A program made the translations under genes and the position numbers. The notes under the pieces are model-generated. The model saw nothing but the letters and a program-made list of their open reading frames with translations, was not told where the DNA came from and made no database searches. From Pseudomonas anguilliseptica (lineage in GTDB: Bacteria > Pseudomonadota > Gammaproteobacteria > Pseudomonadales > Pseudomonadaceae), in contig NZ_JAEIOI010000001.1 of NCBI RefSeq assembly GCF_021375795.1, positions 1,240,001 to 1,304,000 of the forward strand: a DNA stretch of 64,000 nt, in the 5' to 3' direction. This document shows, in pieces, positions 32,007 through 41,269 of the stretch. How positions within the stretch are numbered: position 1 is the first letter of the stretch; each line of letters begins with the position of its first letter.

Positions 32007-32468
32007 TCAGCCGCGAACGCGCAGGGTTAGACCCTTGAGGAAATTACGCAGGAACTGATCACCGCAGGGGCGGTAGTTGCTGTGGCCGAACTTGCGGAAC
32101 AGCGCGCTCATCTCCGGCTTGGACACCGGGAAGTCAACGCTTTGCATGATCGCGTGCATATCGTCTTCTTTCAGCTCGAAGGCCACGCGCAGCTTTTTCA
32201 GCACCATGTTGTTGGTGATCGGCAGTTCAAACGGCTGGGCCGGACGGCTGTCATCCTTGCCGCGTTTGAAATACACCAGGCCGTCGAGAAAGTGCGCCAT
32301 CAGTTCGTCGTCGCAAGGGCTAAAGCCGTCTTCATCCTCTTTCTTGAGTATCGCGGCGAGGTCGTCGAGGGCGACCTGCTTGCCGCTGAGCTGGATGATC
32401 TCGAGCAATTCTGCGTCGCTGATGTCGAGGGTGTAGCGCAGGCTGCGCAGGATGTCGTTGTTAAGCAT
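32007..32468 (-). CDS. DUF1456 family protein (YehS-like)
   Basis: A 153-residue protein built from two similar halves: MLNNDILRSLRYTLDISDAE with FSPCDDELMAHFLDGLV, and NNMVLKKLRVAFELKEDDMH with YRPCGDQFLRNFLKGL. This tandem arrangement is diagnostic of DUF1456, represented by E. coli YehS, whose function is unknown. The ATG at 32468 follows AGGA. It lies 50 bases after the pseudouridine-synthase-like gene on the same strand and may be co-transcribed with it. The 120 bases between this gene and rhlG hold nothing I recognise. Confidence 0.85.
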   Translation of the reverse strand: MLNNDILRSLRYTLDISDAELLEIIQLSGKQVALDDLAAILKKEDEDGFSPCDDELMAHFLDGLVYFKRGKDDSRPAQPFELPITNNMVLKKLRVAFELKEDDMHAIMQSVDFPVSKPEMSALFRKFGHSNYRPCGDQFLRNFLKGLTLRVRG

Positions 32469-32518
32469 GGGGATGTCCTGAAGTGCGCAGCAGCCAAGGG
32501 CTGCCGCTGGAAAAATCG

Positions 32519-33229
32519 TTAGAAGCGTTCTTTTGCGGCCAGGTAGCGCCATTGTCCCGGTTGGACCTTGGCCATTGGCACGCCGCCGATACGGATGCGT
32601 TTCATGCTCAGCACCTTGAGGTCGACGCTGTTGCACATAAAGACGATCTGCCCGGGCAGTGGGTTCTTCAAGGCGAAGCGCAGGCGGGTTTCGTTCTGCC
32701 AGCTGACCTTGCAGGGCGGCAAGGCGACGCCGTTGAAGGTCAGGCCGTGGGCCAGCTGCTTGAGCTGACTGGCACTCAAGGTGCCGACGACTTCGACCAC
32801 GTATTCCTGTTCAAGCTTGCTCAGGTCTTCCCTGAGCTTGCGTTCGATGCGCCAGTCCTGAGTCAGTACATGCAGGCCATCGGCACCGGCTTGCAGCGGG
32901 ATGCAGGGCGTCAGTCGATTGAAGTGGCTTTTCAGTACGCGGATGGTCGAACCATCGTCAGCCCAATGAGTGGCTGGGCTGATGCTTTCAGCTGCGCGCT
33001 CCGGGTTGTGCCCGCTGGGTACGTGCAGCAGCAGAGTGACCGGTTCGATTGGCGCCAGAACTGCACCCGGCAGCAACTCGACACGCTGTTCGGCTACTTT
33101 GAATTGCGGCTCTTCCACCACCACGCCATCCACCGTGACCCAGCCGCCTTCGATATACAGCTCGGCCTCGCGGCGCGAACAGCCGATCACTTCGATCAGG
33201 CGTTTGGACAGGCGAATGGGATCGGTCAT
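32519..33229 (-). CDS. RsuA/RluF-type pseudouridine synthase-like protein, catalytic Asp not conserved
   Basis: The 236-residue protein starts MTDPIRLSKRLIEVIGCSRR and has an N-terminal S4 RNA-binding domain (REAELYIEGGWVTVDGVVVEE). It is followed by a domain that aligns with RsuA/RluF synthases, including KLEQEYVVEVVGTL and SMKRIRIGGVPMAKVQPGQW. The catalytic RLD-x2-T/S-x-GL motif reads PLQAGADGL here, so the essential aspartate aligns with glutamine. It may be an RNA-binding protein without synthase activity or may use a shifted residue (the nearby D in GAD). The start could also be 33241. Confidence 0.75.
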   Translation of the reverse strand: MTDPIRLSKRLIEVIGCSRREAELYIEGGWVTVDGVVVEEPQFKVAEQRVELLPGAVLAPIEPVTLLLHVPSGHNPERAAESISPATHWADDGSTIRVLKSHFNRLTPCIPLQAGADGLHVLTQDWRIERKLREDLSKLEQEYVVEVVGTLSASQLKQLAHGLTFNGVALPPCKVSWQNETRLRFALKNPLPGQIVFMCNSVDLKVLSMKRIRIGGVPMAKVQPGQWRYLAAKERF

Positions 33230-33328
33230 AGAAACGGTCATCGGCAAAAAAGGGCGGCCATTGTAACTGCCCGGGGCTGGCATGCACGGAACATCGGGCG
33301 AACGGTGGCGATAAAAATGACCGGTGAT

Positions 33329-33354
33329 AAAAAAACCGCTCCTGGGAGCGGTTT
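33329..33354 (-). terminator. Intrinsic terminator of the bra operon
   Basis: On the minus strand AAACCGCTCC pairs with GGAGCGGTTT around a 2-base turn (plus-strand arms 33333-33342 and 33345-33354), and the U-run comes from seven A residues at 33329-33335. It lies 30 bases after braG. Confidence 0.85.
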
Positions 33355-33383
33355 CTATTAAGCATGGCCGAGCGCAGTAGTTT

Positions 33384-34085
33384 TTAGCCGCCCAGATAGG
33401 CGTCGCGCACCTTTGGATCATTCAGCAGCTGTTCGCCGCTGCCCTGCATAACGATCCTCCCGTTCTCCAGCACGTAACCGCGGTCTGCCAGCTTGAGCGC
33501 CTGGTTGGCGTTCTGCTCAACCAGGAACACCGTCACGCCATCCTTGCGCAGCTGTTCGATGATGTCGAAGATCTGCTGGATGATGATCGGCGCCAGGCCC
33601 AGCGACGGCTCATCGAGCAGCAGCAGGGTTGGCTTGCTCATCAGCGCGCGGCCGATGGCGAGCATCTGTTGTTCACCGCCGCTCATGGTGCCGGCGCGCT
33701 GGGCAAAGCGTTCCTTCAGGCGCGGGAACAGGTGCAGGACCTTGTCCATCTGCTCCTGATTGTCGGCTGTGCTACCAAAGAAGCCGCCCATCACCAGGTT
33801 CTCTTCCACCGTCAGGCGGGAGAATACGCGGCGGCCTTCCGGCACCACGGCGATGCTTTTGCGCATGATGCTCGGAGTGTCCTGGCCGATCAGCTCTTCA
33901 CCCTGGTAACGGATGCTACCGCTGGCCGCCTGCGGGTTGCCGCACAGGGTCATCAGCAGCGTCGATTTACCGGCACCGTTGGCACCGATCAGGGTGACGA
34001 TCTCGCCTTGCCGTACTTCGACGCTGACGTTATGCAGTGCCTGGATCTTGCCGTAGAAGGTGGAAACGTTCTCGAAATACAGCAT
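33384..34085 (-). CDS. braG: Branched-chain amino acid ABC transporter ATPase BraG (LivF)
   Basis: This is one of two cytoplasmic ATPases of the high-affinity leucine/isoleucine/valine importer. The 233 residues equal P. aeruginosa BraG. Walker A is LIGANGAGKSTLL, the signature is TMSGGEQQMLAIGRAL and Walker B is LLLLDEPSLGLAP. The start ATG at 34085 overlaps the braF stop by one base (TGATG). A GTG directly before it is possible but unnecessary. It is the last gene of the operon, before the terminator at 33329. Confidence 0.95.
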   Translation of the reverse strand: MLYFENVSTFYGKIQALHNVSVEVRQGEIVTLIGANGAGKSTLLMTLCGNPQAASGSIRYQGEELIGQDTPSIMRKSIAVVPEGRRVFSRLTVEENLVMGGFFGSTADNQEQMDKVLHLFPRLKERFAQRAGTMSGGEQQMLAIGRALMSKPTLLLLDEPSLGLAPIIIQQIFDIIEQLRKDGVTVFLVEQNANQALKLADRGYVLENGRIVMQGSGEQLLNDPKVRDAYLGG

Positions 34086-34852
34086 CACGCTTCCCCCAGG
34101 TAGGCTTTGATCACGTCCGGGTTTTCGCGGATCTGCTCCGGTGTACCGTTCGCCAGGGGCGTGCCCTGGTTGATCACATAGATATGGTCGGAAATGCTCA
34201 TGACCAGCTTCATGTCGTGCTCGATCAGCAATACGGTGACGTTGTGCTGATCGCGCAGTACGCCAATCAGCGCCTTGAGGTCGTCGGTTTCGCGCGGGTT
34301 TAGACCAGCAGCGGGCTCGTCGAGCATCAGAATTCGCGGGCGGGTCATCATGCAGCGGGCGATTTCCAGGCGGCGCTGCTGACCATAAGCCAGGGTACCG
34401 GCGGGGCGGTTGGCGAATTCGGTCAGGTTGACCTGATCCAGCCAGTGCGCGGCATATTCCATGGCTTCACGTTCGCTGCGGCGAAACGCCGGAGTTTTCA
34501 GCAGGCCGGAAAGGAAGTTGGTGTTGAGGTGGCGGTGTTGCGCTACCAGCAGGTTTTCCACCGCCGTCATGTCCTTGAACAGACGCACGTTCTGGAAGGT
34601 GCGCACCACGCCTTTGCGGGCGATCTTGTGGCCGGGCAGGCCTTCGATGCGCTCACCATCGAGGCTGATGCTGCCCGAGGTCGGCTGGTAGAAGCCGGTC
34701 AGACAGTTGAATACGGTGGTCTTGCCGGCGCCGTTCGGACCGATCATCGACACCACTTGTTTTTCATTGACGGACAAGCCCACCCCGTTGACGGCCAACA
34801 GGCCGCCGAAGCGCATGGACAGGCCGCTTACTTCTAGAATCGGGCGGCTCAT
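34085..34852 (-). CDS. braF: Branched-chain amino acid ABC transporter ATPase BraF (LivG)
   Basis: The second ATPase of the importer, 255 residues as in P. aeruginosa BraF. Walker A is [13 protein letters not shown], signature [15 protein letters not shown], Walker [14 protein letters not shown], and the C-terminal extension [20 protein letters not shown] is typical of the LivG type. Its start overlaps the braE stop by 4 bases and its stop overlaps braG, so the two ATPases are translationally coupled for stoichiometric assembly. Confidence 0.95.
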   Translation of the reverse strand: MSRPILEVSGLSMRFGGLLAVNGVGLSVNEKQVVSMIGPNGAGKTTVFNCLTGFYQPTSGSISLDGERIEGLPGHKIARKGVVRTFQNVRLFKDMTAVENLLVAQHRHLNTNFLSGLLKTPAFRRSEREAMEYAAHWLDQVNLTEFANRPAGTLAYGQQRRLEIARCMMTRPRILMLDEPAAGLNPRETDDLKALIGVLRDQHNVTVLLIEHDMKLVMSISDHIYVINQGTPLANGTPEQIRENPDVIKAYLGEA

Positions 34853-36113
34853 TGTTTCAGCTCCAGGTGTGGGCGCTGCATGGGCAACAGGCCCTGCGGA
34901 CGCCAGATCATCATCAGCACCATCAGGGCACCGAACATCAACATGCGGTACTCGCTGAATTCACGCATCAATTCCGGCAGCAGAATCATCACGATGGCCG
35001 CGAGGATGATGCCCAGCTGCGAGCCCATGCCACCCAGTACGACGATGGCGAGGATGATCGCCGACTCGATAAAGGTGAAGGATTCCGGTGTGACCAGGCC
35101 CTGGCGTGCGGCGAAGAAGCTGCCGGCAAAACCGGCGAAGGCGGCACCCAGGGTGAAGGCCGAAAGCTTGATCACGGTGGGGTTCATGCCCAGCGCGCGG
35201 CAGGCGATCTCGTCTTCGCGCAGGGCTTCCCAGGCACGGCCGATCGGCATGCGCAGCAGGCGGTTGATCACGAACAGGGTCAGCAACACCAGCAGTAGGG
35301 CGATCAGGTAGAGGAAGATCACCTTGTTGATGCCGTTATAGGCAATCCCGAAGTACTCGTGGAAGGTCTGCATGCCCTCGGCGGCGCGGCGCTCGAAGGA
35401 CAGGCCGAACAGGCTTGGCTTCTCGATGTTGCTGATGCCGTTGGGGCCGCCAGTAATGTCGGTCATGTTGCGCAGCAGGATGCGGATGATCTCGCCGAAA
35501 CCCAGGGTCACGATGGCCAGGTAGTCACCACGCAGACGCAGCACCGGGAAACCGAGGATAAAGCCGAAGAACGCTGCCATCAGGCCGGCAATCGGCAAGC
35601 AGATCCAGAAACCCAGGCCGTAGTAGTGCGACAGCAGCGCGTAGCTATAAGCGCCGACGGCGTAGAAGCCGACATAACCCAGGTCGAGCAGGCCCGCCAG
35701 GCCGACCACGATGTTCAGGCCGAGGCCGAGCATCACGTAGATCAGGATCAGCGTGGCAATGTCCACAGCGCCGCGGCTGCCGAAGAACGGCCAGGCCAGA
35801 GCAACCATGATCAGACCCAGGATTACCCAGCGCTGGGTGGAGGGCAGGGTGAGAAAGTTGCTGGCCTTGCTCGGTACGCTCGGCAGCTTCGGTGCGTGGC
35901 TCCAGGCGGCGCTCAACTGGCTACGGAACAGCTGCCAGAAGAACATGGCGATGGCGCAGCCGGCGATGGTCCAGAGGATGGCCGGGCTGGCGCCATGGAC
36001 TTCCAGCTTGATGCCGACCGTGGTCAGCTTGAGACCCAGCACCGGGTAGGCCACGGCCAGCACCAGCAGGGCGCTGAAAATCGCGGTCTTGAGATTTTTC
36101 GTAATGGCAGTAC

Positions 36114-36117
<4 letters not shown>
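34849..36117 (-). CDS. braE: Branched-chain amino acid ABC permease BraE (LivM)
   Basis: This 422-residue polytopic inner-membrane permease pairs with BraD. The N-terminus contains an extra hydrophobic region ([20 protein letters not shown]) and a basic loop before the conserved LivM core. The core includes [40 protein letters not shown] (the EAA-like ATPase-contact loop) and [15 protein letters not shown]. Length and layout match BraE (about 417). It overlaps both neighbours by 4 bases. Confidence 0.95.
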
Positions 36118-37037
<920 letters not shown>

Positions 37038-37108
37038 TGCCTAACTCCTGGGTTGTCACGCAAGGCAGCGCTTGTGGCGCAGCATGCAACCGGAATTCTT
37101 CTAATAAA

Positions 37109-37138
37109 CAAAGCCCACTGCATGGGCAGTGGGCTTTG
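37109..37138 (-). terminator. Hairpin between braC and braD, partial terminator or mRNA stabiliser
   Basis: CAAAGCCCACTGC and GCAGTGGGCTTTG form a perfect 13-bp stem with a 4-base loop, followed on the minus strand by TTTATTAG. It is 16 bases after the braC stop. This placement is common in binding-protein operons and lets the binding protein be made in excess over the membrane subunits. Confidence 0.75.
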
Positions 37139-37154
37139 GGTTCAGGCGGGGAGC

Positions 37155-38276
37155 TTACTTGGCTTCGGTTTTGGTACCGTCCTGGTGCCACTCGTAAACC
37201 ACGAAGCTGAAGTCTTTCAGGTCACCCTTCTCGTCGAACGCCAGGTTGCCGGTCGGGGTGTCGAAGCTGTTGGCACGCAGTGCAGCAGCCACTTTGGCGG
37301 TGTCGGTGTCGCCCGCCTTGGTGATGCCTTCAGCGATGACTTGCACGGCAGCGTAGGCCGGGAATACGAACGGACCGCTCGGGTCTTCGTTCTTGGCCTT
37401 GAACGCATCAACCAGTGCCTGGTTGCGTGGGTCCTGGTCGAAGGACTTCGGCAGGGTTACCAGCAGGCCTTCGGAAGCCGGGCCAGCAATGGCCGAGATT
37501 TCCTTGTTGCCGACGCCTTCAGGACCCATGAACTTGACCTTCAGGCCTTTTTCCGAGGACTGACGCAGCAGCAGGCCCAGCTCTGGGTGGTAGCCACCGT
37601 AGTAGACGAAGTCGACACCGGCTTGCTTGAGCTTGGCGATCATCGCGGAGAAGTCCTTGTCGCCGGCGTTGATGCCTTCGAACAGGGCGACTTTGGTGCC
37701 TTTGCTTTCCAGGGTCTGCTTGACCGCGGTGGCAATGCCTTCACCGTATTGCTGTTTGTCGTGGATTACCGCAACCACTTTCGGTTTGACGTGGTCGGCA
37801 ATGAAGTTGCCGGCGGTCGGGCCTTGCAGGCTGTCCAGGCCGATGGTGCGGAACACCAGCTCGTAGCCACGGGCGGTGATGTCCGGGCTGGTGGACGCCG
37901 CGGTGATCATCAGGATGCCTTCGTCTTCGTAGATGTCGGACGCCGGCTGGGTGGAGCTGGAGCACAGGTGGCCAACCACGAACTTGACGTTGTCGTTGAC
38001 GATCTTGTTGGCCACAGCCACCGCTTGTTTCGGATCGCAGGCATCGTCATAAACCACGCCTTCGAGTTGTGCGCCGTTTACCCCACCGGCCTTGTTGATC
38101 TGCTCGATGGCCATTTTGGCCCCGATGAATTGCATTTCACCGTATTGCGCGACGGCGCCGGTGACCGGGCCAGCCAGGCCAATCTTGATGGTGTCAGCCG
38201 CTACCGAGTAGCTGGCAACGCCAGCCATGGCCATGGCGGCAAACAGTTTGGAAATCTGCTTAGTAGCCTTGTTCAT
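37155..38276 (-). CDS. braC: Branched-chain amino acid-binding protein BraC (LivJ)
   Basis: BraC is the periplasmic receptor of the transporter, binding leucine, isoleucine, valine and also alanine or threonine in P. aeruginosa. The signal peptide MNKATKQISKLFAAMAMAGV is cleaved near SVAA-DTIKIG. The mature protein has the type I fold with IKIGLAGPVTGAVAQYGEMQ and a disulfide pair in YDDACDPKQ and VGHLCSSST. The length of 373 residues matches BraC exactly. The start has GGAG six bases upstream. It is the first gene of the operon, separated from braD by a hairpin. Confidence 0.96.
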   Translation of the reverse strand: MNKATKQISKLFAAMAMAGVASYSVAADTIKIGLAGPVTGAVAQYGEMQFIGAKMAIEQINKAGGVNGAQLEGVVYDDACDPKQAVAVANKIVNDNVKFVVGHLCSSSTQPASDIYEDEGILMITAASTSPDITARGYELVFRTIGLDSLQGPTAGNFIADHVKPKVVAVIHDKQQYGEGIATAVKQTLESKGTKVALFEGINAGDKDFSAMIAKLKQAGVDFVYYGGYHPELGLLLRQSSEKGLKVKFMGPEGVGNKEISAIAGPASEGLLVTLPKSFDQDPRNQALVDAFKAKNEDPSGPFVFPAYAAVQVIAEGITKAGDTDTAKVAAALRANSFDTPTGNLAFDEKGDLKDFSFVVYEWHQDGTKTEAK

Positions 38277-38571
38277 AGTGCTCCACTCTTATTGGTTTTG
38301 ATTGTTGTAGTTCTGGCGGCCAAAGCTGCAGAACCGGGTTGTTCCCCGGTCATTCCCCCGGCAACTGTACCGGTGCAGTGTAGAGCGCGGCTTTACGGCT
38401 TGAAAAGCGGCTTACTGGGGGCAAAACCTGAGGGTGTCGCTTTAACACAACAAACGTATAGAAAAACGGCGTGTCTTGGTTGGCTTGGCCAGCGTCGCGA
38501 ATTTGCCTGCTGGCGGCTCGACGTTATCATGCTGGCCGACTCGTTAACGGCTACTGATAACAGGGCAATCC
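38277..38571. other. Intergenic region upstream of braC and the DUF2288 gene
   Basis: These 295 bases separate divergent transcription units. They must hold the bra operon promoter and that of the DUF2288 gene, but I see no convincing -35/-10 pair or named operator. A GC-rich patch at about 38335-38365 has several CCGG repeats that could fold. Confidence 0.5.
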
Positions 38572-38904
38572 ATGTCTGAGCTACCCATGACAGAACAACC
38601 TAGCACCCTCTATGCCAAGCTGCTTGGAGAAACAGCGGCGATCCGCTGGCAGGAGTTGCAACCTTTCTTTGCCCGTGGCGCTCTGCTGCTGGTTGAAGGC
38701 ACTCAGGATCTGATCGAAGTGGCGCAGGCCGTGGCGCAGAATGATCAGGAGAAAGTCGCCGCCTGGCTGGCTGCGGGCCAGTTGCGCAAGGCCGATGACC
38801 GCCAGGCCGAAGACCTGCTGCAACGCGATCCCGAGCTGTGGGCCGTGGTGGTTGCTCCCTGGGTGCTGGCGCAGGAGCGCAGTGAGCGCGCAGCGCTGCA
38901 CTGA
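38572..38904 (+). CDS. DUF2288 family protein
   Basis: A 110-residue soluble protein containing LYAKLLGETAAIRWQELQPFFARGALLLV and EDLLQRDPELWAVVVAPWVLAQE (each read in parts), which I associate with the small DUF2288 family common in Pseudomonas. Its function is unknown. The ATG at 38572 has AGGG at a good distance; an alternative ATG at 38587 (MTEQPSTLYAK) is possible. It is divergent from braC. Confidence 0.72.
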   Translation: MSELPMTEQPSTLYAKLLGETAAIRWQELQPFFARGALLLVEGTQDLIEVAQAVAQNDQEKVAAWLAAGQLRKADDRQAEDLLQRDPELWAVVVAPWVLAQERSERAALH

Positions 38905-38977
38905 TCTGGCGCGTCGTTCGCCCCGCTATCAGCGGCTATGCTGGCAGCACCACCGGCTGACTAAGGGAGCTGCCAGC

Positions 38978-39346
38978 ATGTTCGAACCCGGCCATCTGCA
39001 TCGCGCCAACACCATTGCCAGCGGCGATATGCCGTTGTTCAGTGTCGATCTCTTCTATGAGGTGCGTCAGGACCCCAGCGAAGGCCCGATGTTGCACATG
39101 CGCCTGCAAGGGCAGGTGAACGGTCAGGCATTCGAAGAGGTGTTCGAACTGCACCGTGACACGGCCTTCAACTTTGCCAGTGTGGCCAGCCGGCTGGCGC
39201 ATAAGCATGGTTTGCCGATCAACAACAGCTTGATCATGCGCAGCCATGCCGAATATGACCTGATGTTTGAGGACATCCGCAGCAAGCTCGGCGCCCACAG
39301 CGGCGAGCCGGTCAACCTTGATCATCTGCAACAGGATGGGCTGTAG
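38978..39346 (+). CDS. DUF5064-type small protein
   Basis: The 122-residue product starts MFEPGHLHRANTIASGDMPL and continues as a compact alpha/beta domain with FSVDLFYEVRQDPSEGPMLH and FNFASVASRLAHKHGL. I associate it with the Pseudomonas DUF5064 family, function unknown. The ATG at 38978 has GGGAG eight bases away; the longer open frame upstream crosses the end of the previous gene in another frame and is rejected. It follows the DUF2288 gene by 73 bases. Confidence 0.65.
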   Translation: MFEPGHLHRANTIASGDMPLFSVDLFYEVRQDPSEGPMLHMRLQGQVNGQAFEEVFELHRDTAFNFASVASRLAHKHGLPINNSLIMRSHAEYDLMFEDIRSKLGAHSGEPVNLDHLQQDGL

Positions 39347-39388
39347 CCGCTGGCGTGATGCCGCCGCAGTGGGCTCCGTGCGTCGCTG

Positions 39389-40240
39389 CTAACGCAGCAG
39401 CCCGGCAGCATGGGCGGCCTGTTCCAGCTCGGCGTAGTTTTCCGGGCGGGTTTCGATAAAACGGCTGGCGCCTTGCAGTTCGAGGATGGCCTGGTGTTGC
39501 GCGTTGTCGGGGTTGAGCTGGAGAAAGGCCTGGCGGATCTGCTCGCGCAGAGCCGGTGCGAGTTTGTCGCGTACACTCCAGCTGTAGTCGAAGTAGGGCG
39601 CGGTGGTGGCAATCACGCGTACGCGCTCGGGGTCGACCTGGCCGGTCGCCAGTAACTGCTCCCAGGCGCTGCTGCTCAGGGCACCTGCATCGGCTTTACC
39701 CTCCTGCACCCAGCGGGCGGTCGCTTCTTGCGCGGCGGAGTAGGCGGTGTGGCTGAAGAAGGTTTCCGGTCTGATGCCGTGCTGCAACAGGAAGTAGCGC
39801 GGCATCAGGCTGTCGGACGTCGACGACAGTGAGCCGAAGGCAAATGTCTTGCCTTGCAGGTCCTGCAGGTTTTGCACGGCTGGGTTGGCGCTGATGATCT
39901 TGCTGGTGAATTTTTCATCTTCAGCGCGTTGCACCAGTGGCAGCACATCGCGGCGCTTGAGGCGCGCCTGCACCAGGTTGAAACCGCCCAGCCAGGCCAG
40001 GTCGATACGCTCATCGGCCAGAGCGTCGACTACAGCGTCGTAGTCGGTGAGGGCGACAAACTCAACGCGCATACCCAACTGCTGGCTCAGATAACTGCCC
40101 AGCGGTTTGAATTTGCGCAGCAGCTCTGCCGGATTTTCATCGGGGATGGCCGACACCCGCAGGGCATCGGCAGCGCTGACAAGAGGACCTGCCAGGCTCA
40201 AGGCAGCAGCAAGGGTGACGGCCACGATACGGCTCAGCAT
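39389..40240 (-). CDS. PhnD/PtxB-like periplasmic binding protein, orphan
   Basis: A 283-residue protein with signal peptide MLSRIVAVTLAAALSLAGPL cleaved near SAADALRV. The mature domain is a type II binding fold of the phosphate/phosphite/phosphonate family: VSAIPDENPAELLRKFKPLG, YDAVVDALADERIDLAWLGG and GKTFAFGSLSSTSDSLMP. No permease or ATPase gene adjoins it, so it may serve a distant transporter or a sensor kinase. The ligand is not predictable; some members bind oxyanions or other small acids. Confidence 0.78.
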   Translation of the reverse strand: MLSRIVAVTLAAALSLAGPLVSAADALRVSAIPDENPAELLRKFKPLGSYLSQQLGMRVEFVALTDYDAVVDALADERIDLAWLGGFNLVQARLKRRDVLPLVQRAEDEKFTSKIISANPAVQNLQDLQGKTFAFGSLSSTSDSLMPRYFLLQHGIRPETFFSHTAYSAAQEATARWVQEGKADAGALSSSAWEQLLATGQVDPERVRVIATTAPYFDYSWSVRDKLAPALREQIRQAFLQLNPDNAQHQAILELQGASRFIETRPENYAELEQAAHAAGLLR

Positions 40241-40363
40241 GGGGGCTCCGGTTCAATCCTGGTCAGGGCGTTCTGAGTAGAGGTAAGCAGGCGTCCGGCA
40301 GTGGCGCGGGCAGGCGTGCAACCTACGTTAAGATAGCGCCCATCATTGAGTCGGAGTCTGCAT

Positions 40364-41269
40364 ATGTCCACATCTCTTCCTGCTTTGGCGTTCGCCGGTA
40401 TTGGCCTGATGGGGTTGCCCATGACCCAGCGCCTGCTGGCTGCCGGTTATCCGCTGACGGTCTGGAACCGTTCTGCCGACAAGTGCGCACCCTTGCAGAC
40501 ACTGGGTGCTCAGGTGGTTGCTCAGCCATCTGCGCTGTGTGCGGCAGCGGATATCGTCATGCTCTGTTTGGCCAACACCGAGGTGGTGCGCGAGGTGGTG
40601 TTTGGCCCCGGCGGGATTGTGGAAACGGGCAAGCCTGGGCAATTGCTGGTGGATTTCTCCAGCCTGGAACCGGCGGCCACCCGCGAAATGGCCGCCGAGC
40701 TGTATGCCCGTTGTGGCATGCATTGGGTTGATGCCCCGGTGTCCGGTGGCACACCCGGCGCAGCCAACGGCACGCTGGCGATCATGGCCGGTGGCCGGGT
40801 TGAGGATATCGAGCGGGTGCGGCCGGTGCTTGCCCATCTGGGGCAACGCCTGACGCGTATGGGCGACGTTGGCGCCGGCCAGGTGACCAAGGTGTGCAAC
40901 CAGATGATCGTCGCCTGTAACGCCTTGGTAATTGCTGAGGTGGTGGCGTTGGCCGAGCAGGCCGGGGTCGATGCCAGCCTGATTGCCCCCGCGCTGGCCG
41001 GTGGCTTTGCCGATTCCAAGCCACTGCAGATTCTTGCGCCACAGATGGCCGAGAGTCAGTTTGAACCGGTCAAATGGCACGTGCGCACCTTGCTCAAGGA
41101 CCTTGATACGGCGGTGAAGCTGTCGCAGCAGATCGGCTCGGCTACGCCGCTCAGCGGCCTGGCTGCACAGCTGATGCGTCAGCACGGCAGTCAGGGCAAT
41201 CTGGAACGTGATCCGGCGACCCTGGTGCAGCTGTACCGAGCGCCAGAGTCCCAAGGGCCAAAATCATGA
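40364..41269 (+). CDS. Beta-hydroxyacid dehydrogenase (tartronate semialdehyde reductase-like)
   Basis: The 301-residue protein belongs to the 3-hydroxyisobutyrate dehydrogenase family: Rossmann motif FAGIGLMGLPMTQRLLAAG, the substrate-binding VDAPVSGGTPGAANGTLAIM and the catalytic-lysine region GAGQVTKVCNQMIVACN. Its stop overlaps the start of a hydroxypyruvate isomerase gene, which suggests it reduces tartronate semialdehyde to glycerate (GlxR/GarR) rather than acting on hydroxyisobutyrate. That substrate call is inference from context. The ATG at 40364 follows GGAG. Confidence 0.82.
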   Translation: MSTSLPALAFAGIGLMGLPMTQRLLAAGYPLTVWNRSADKCAPLQTLGAQVVAQPSALCAAADIVMLCLANTEVVREVVFGPGGIVETGKPGQLLVDFSSLEPAATREMAAELYARCGMHWVDAPVSGGTPGAANGTLAIMAGGRVEDIERVRPVLAHLGQRLTRMGDVGAGQVTKVCNQMIVACNALVIAEVVALAEQAGVDASLIAPALAGGFADSKPLQILAPQMAESQFEPVKWHVRTLLKDLDTAVKLSQQIGSATPLSGLAAQLMRQHGSQGNLERDPATLVQLYRAPESQGPKS

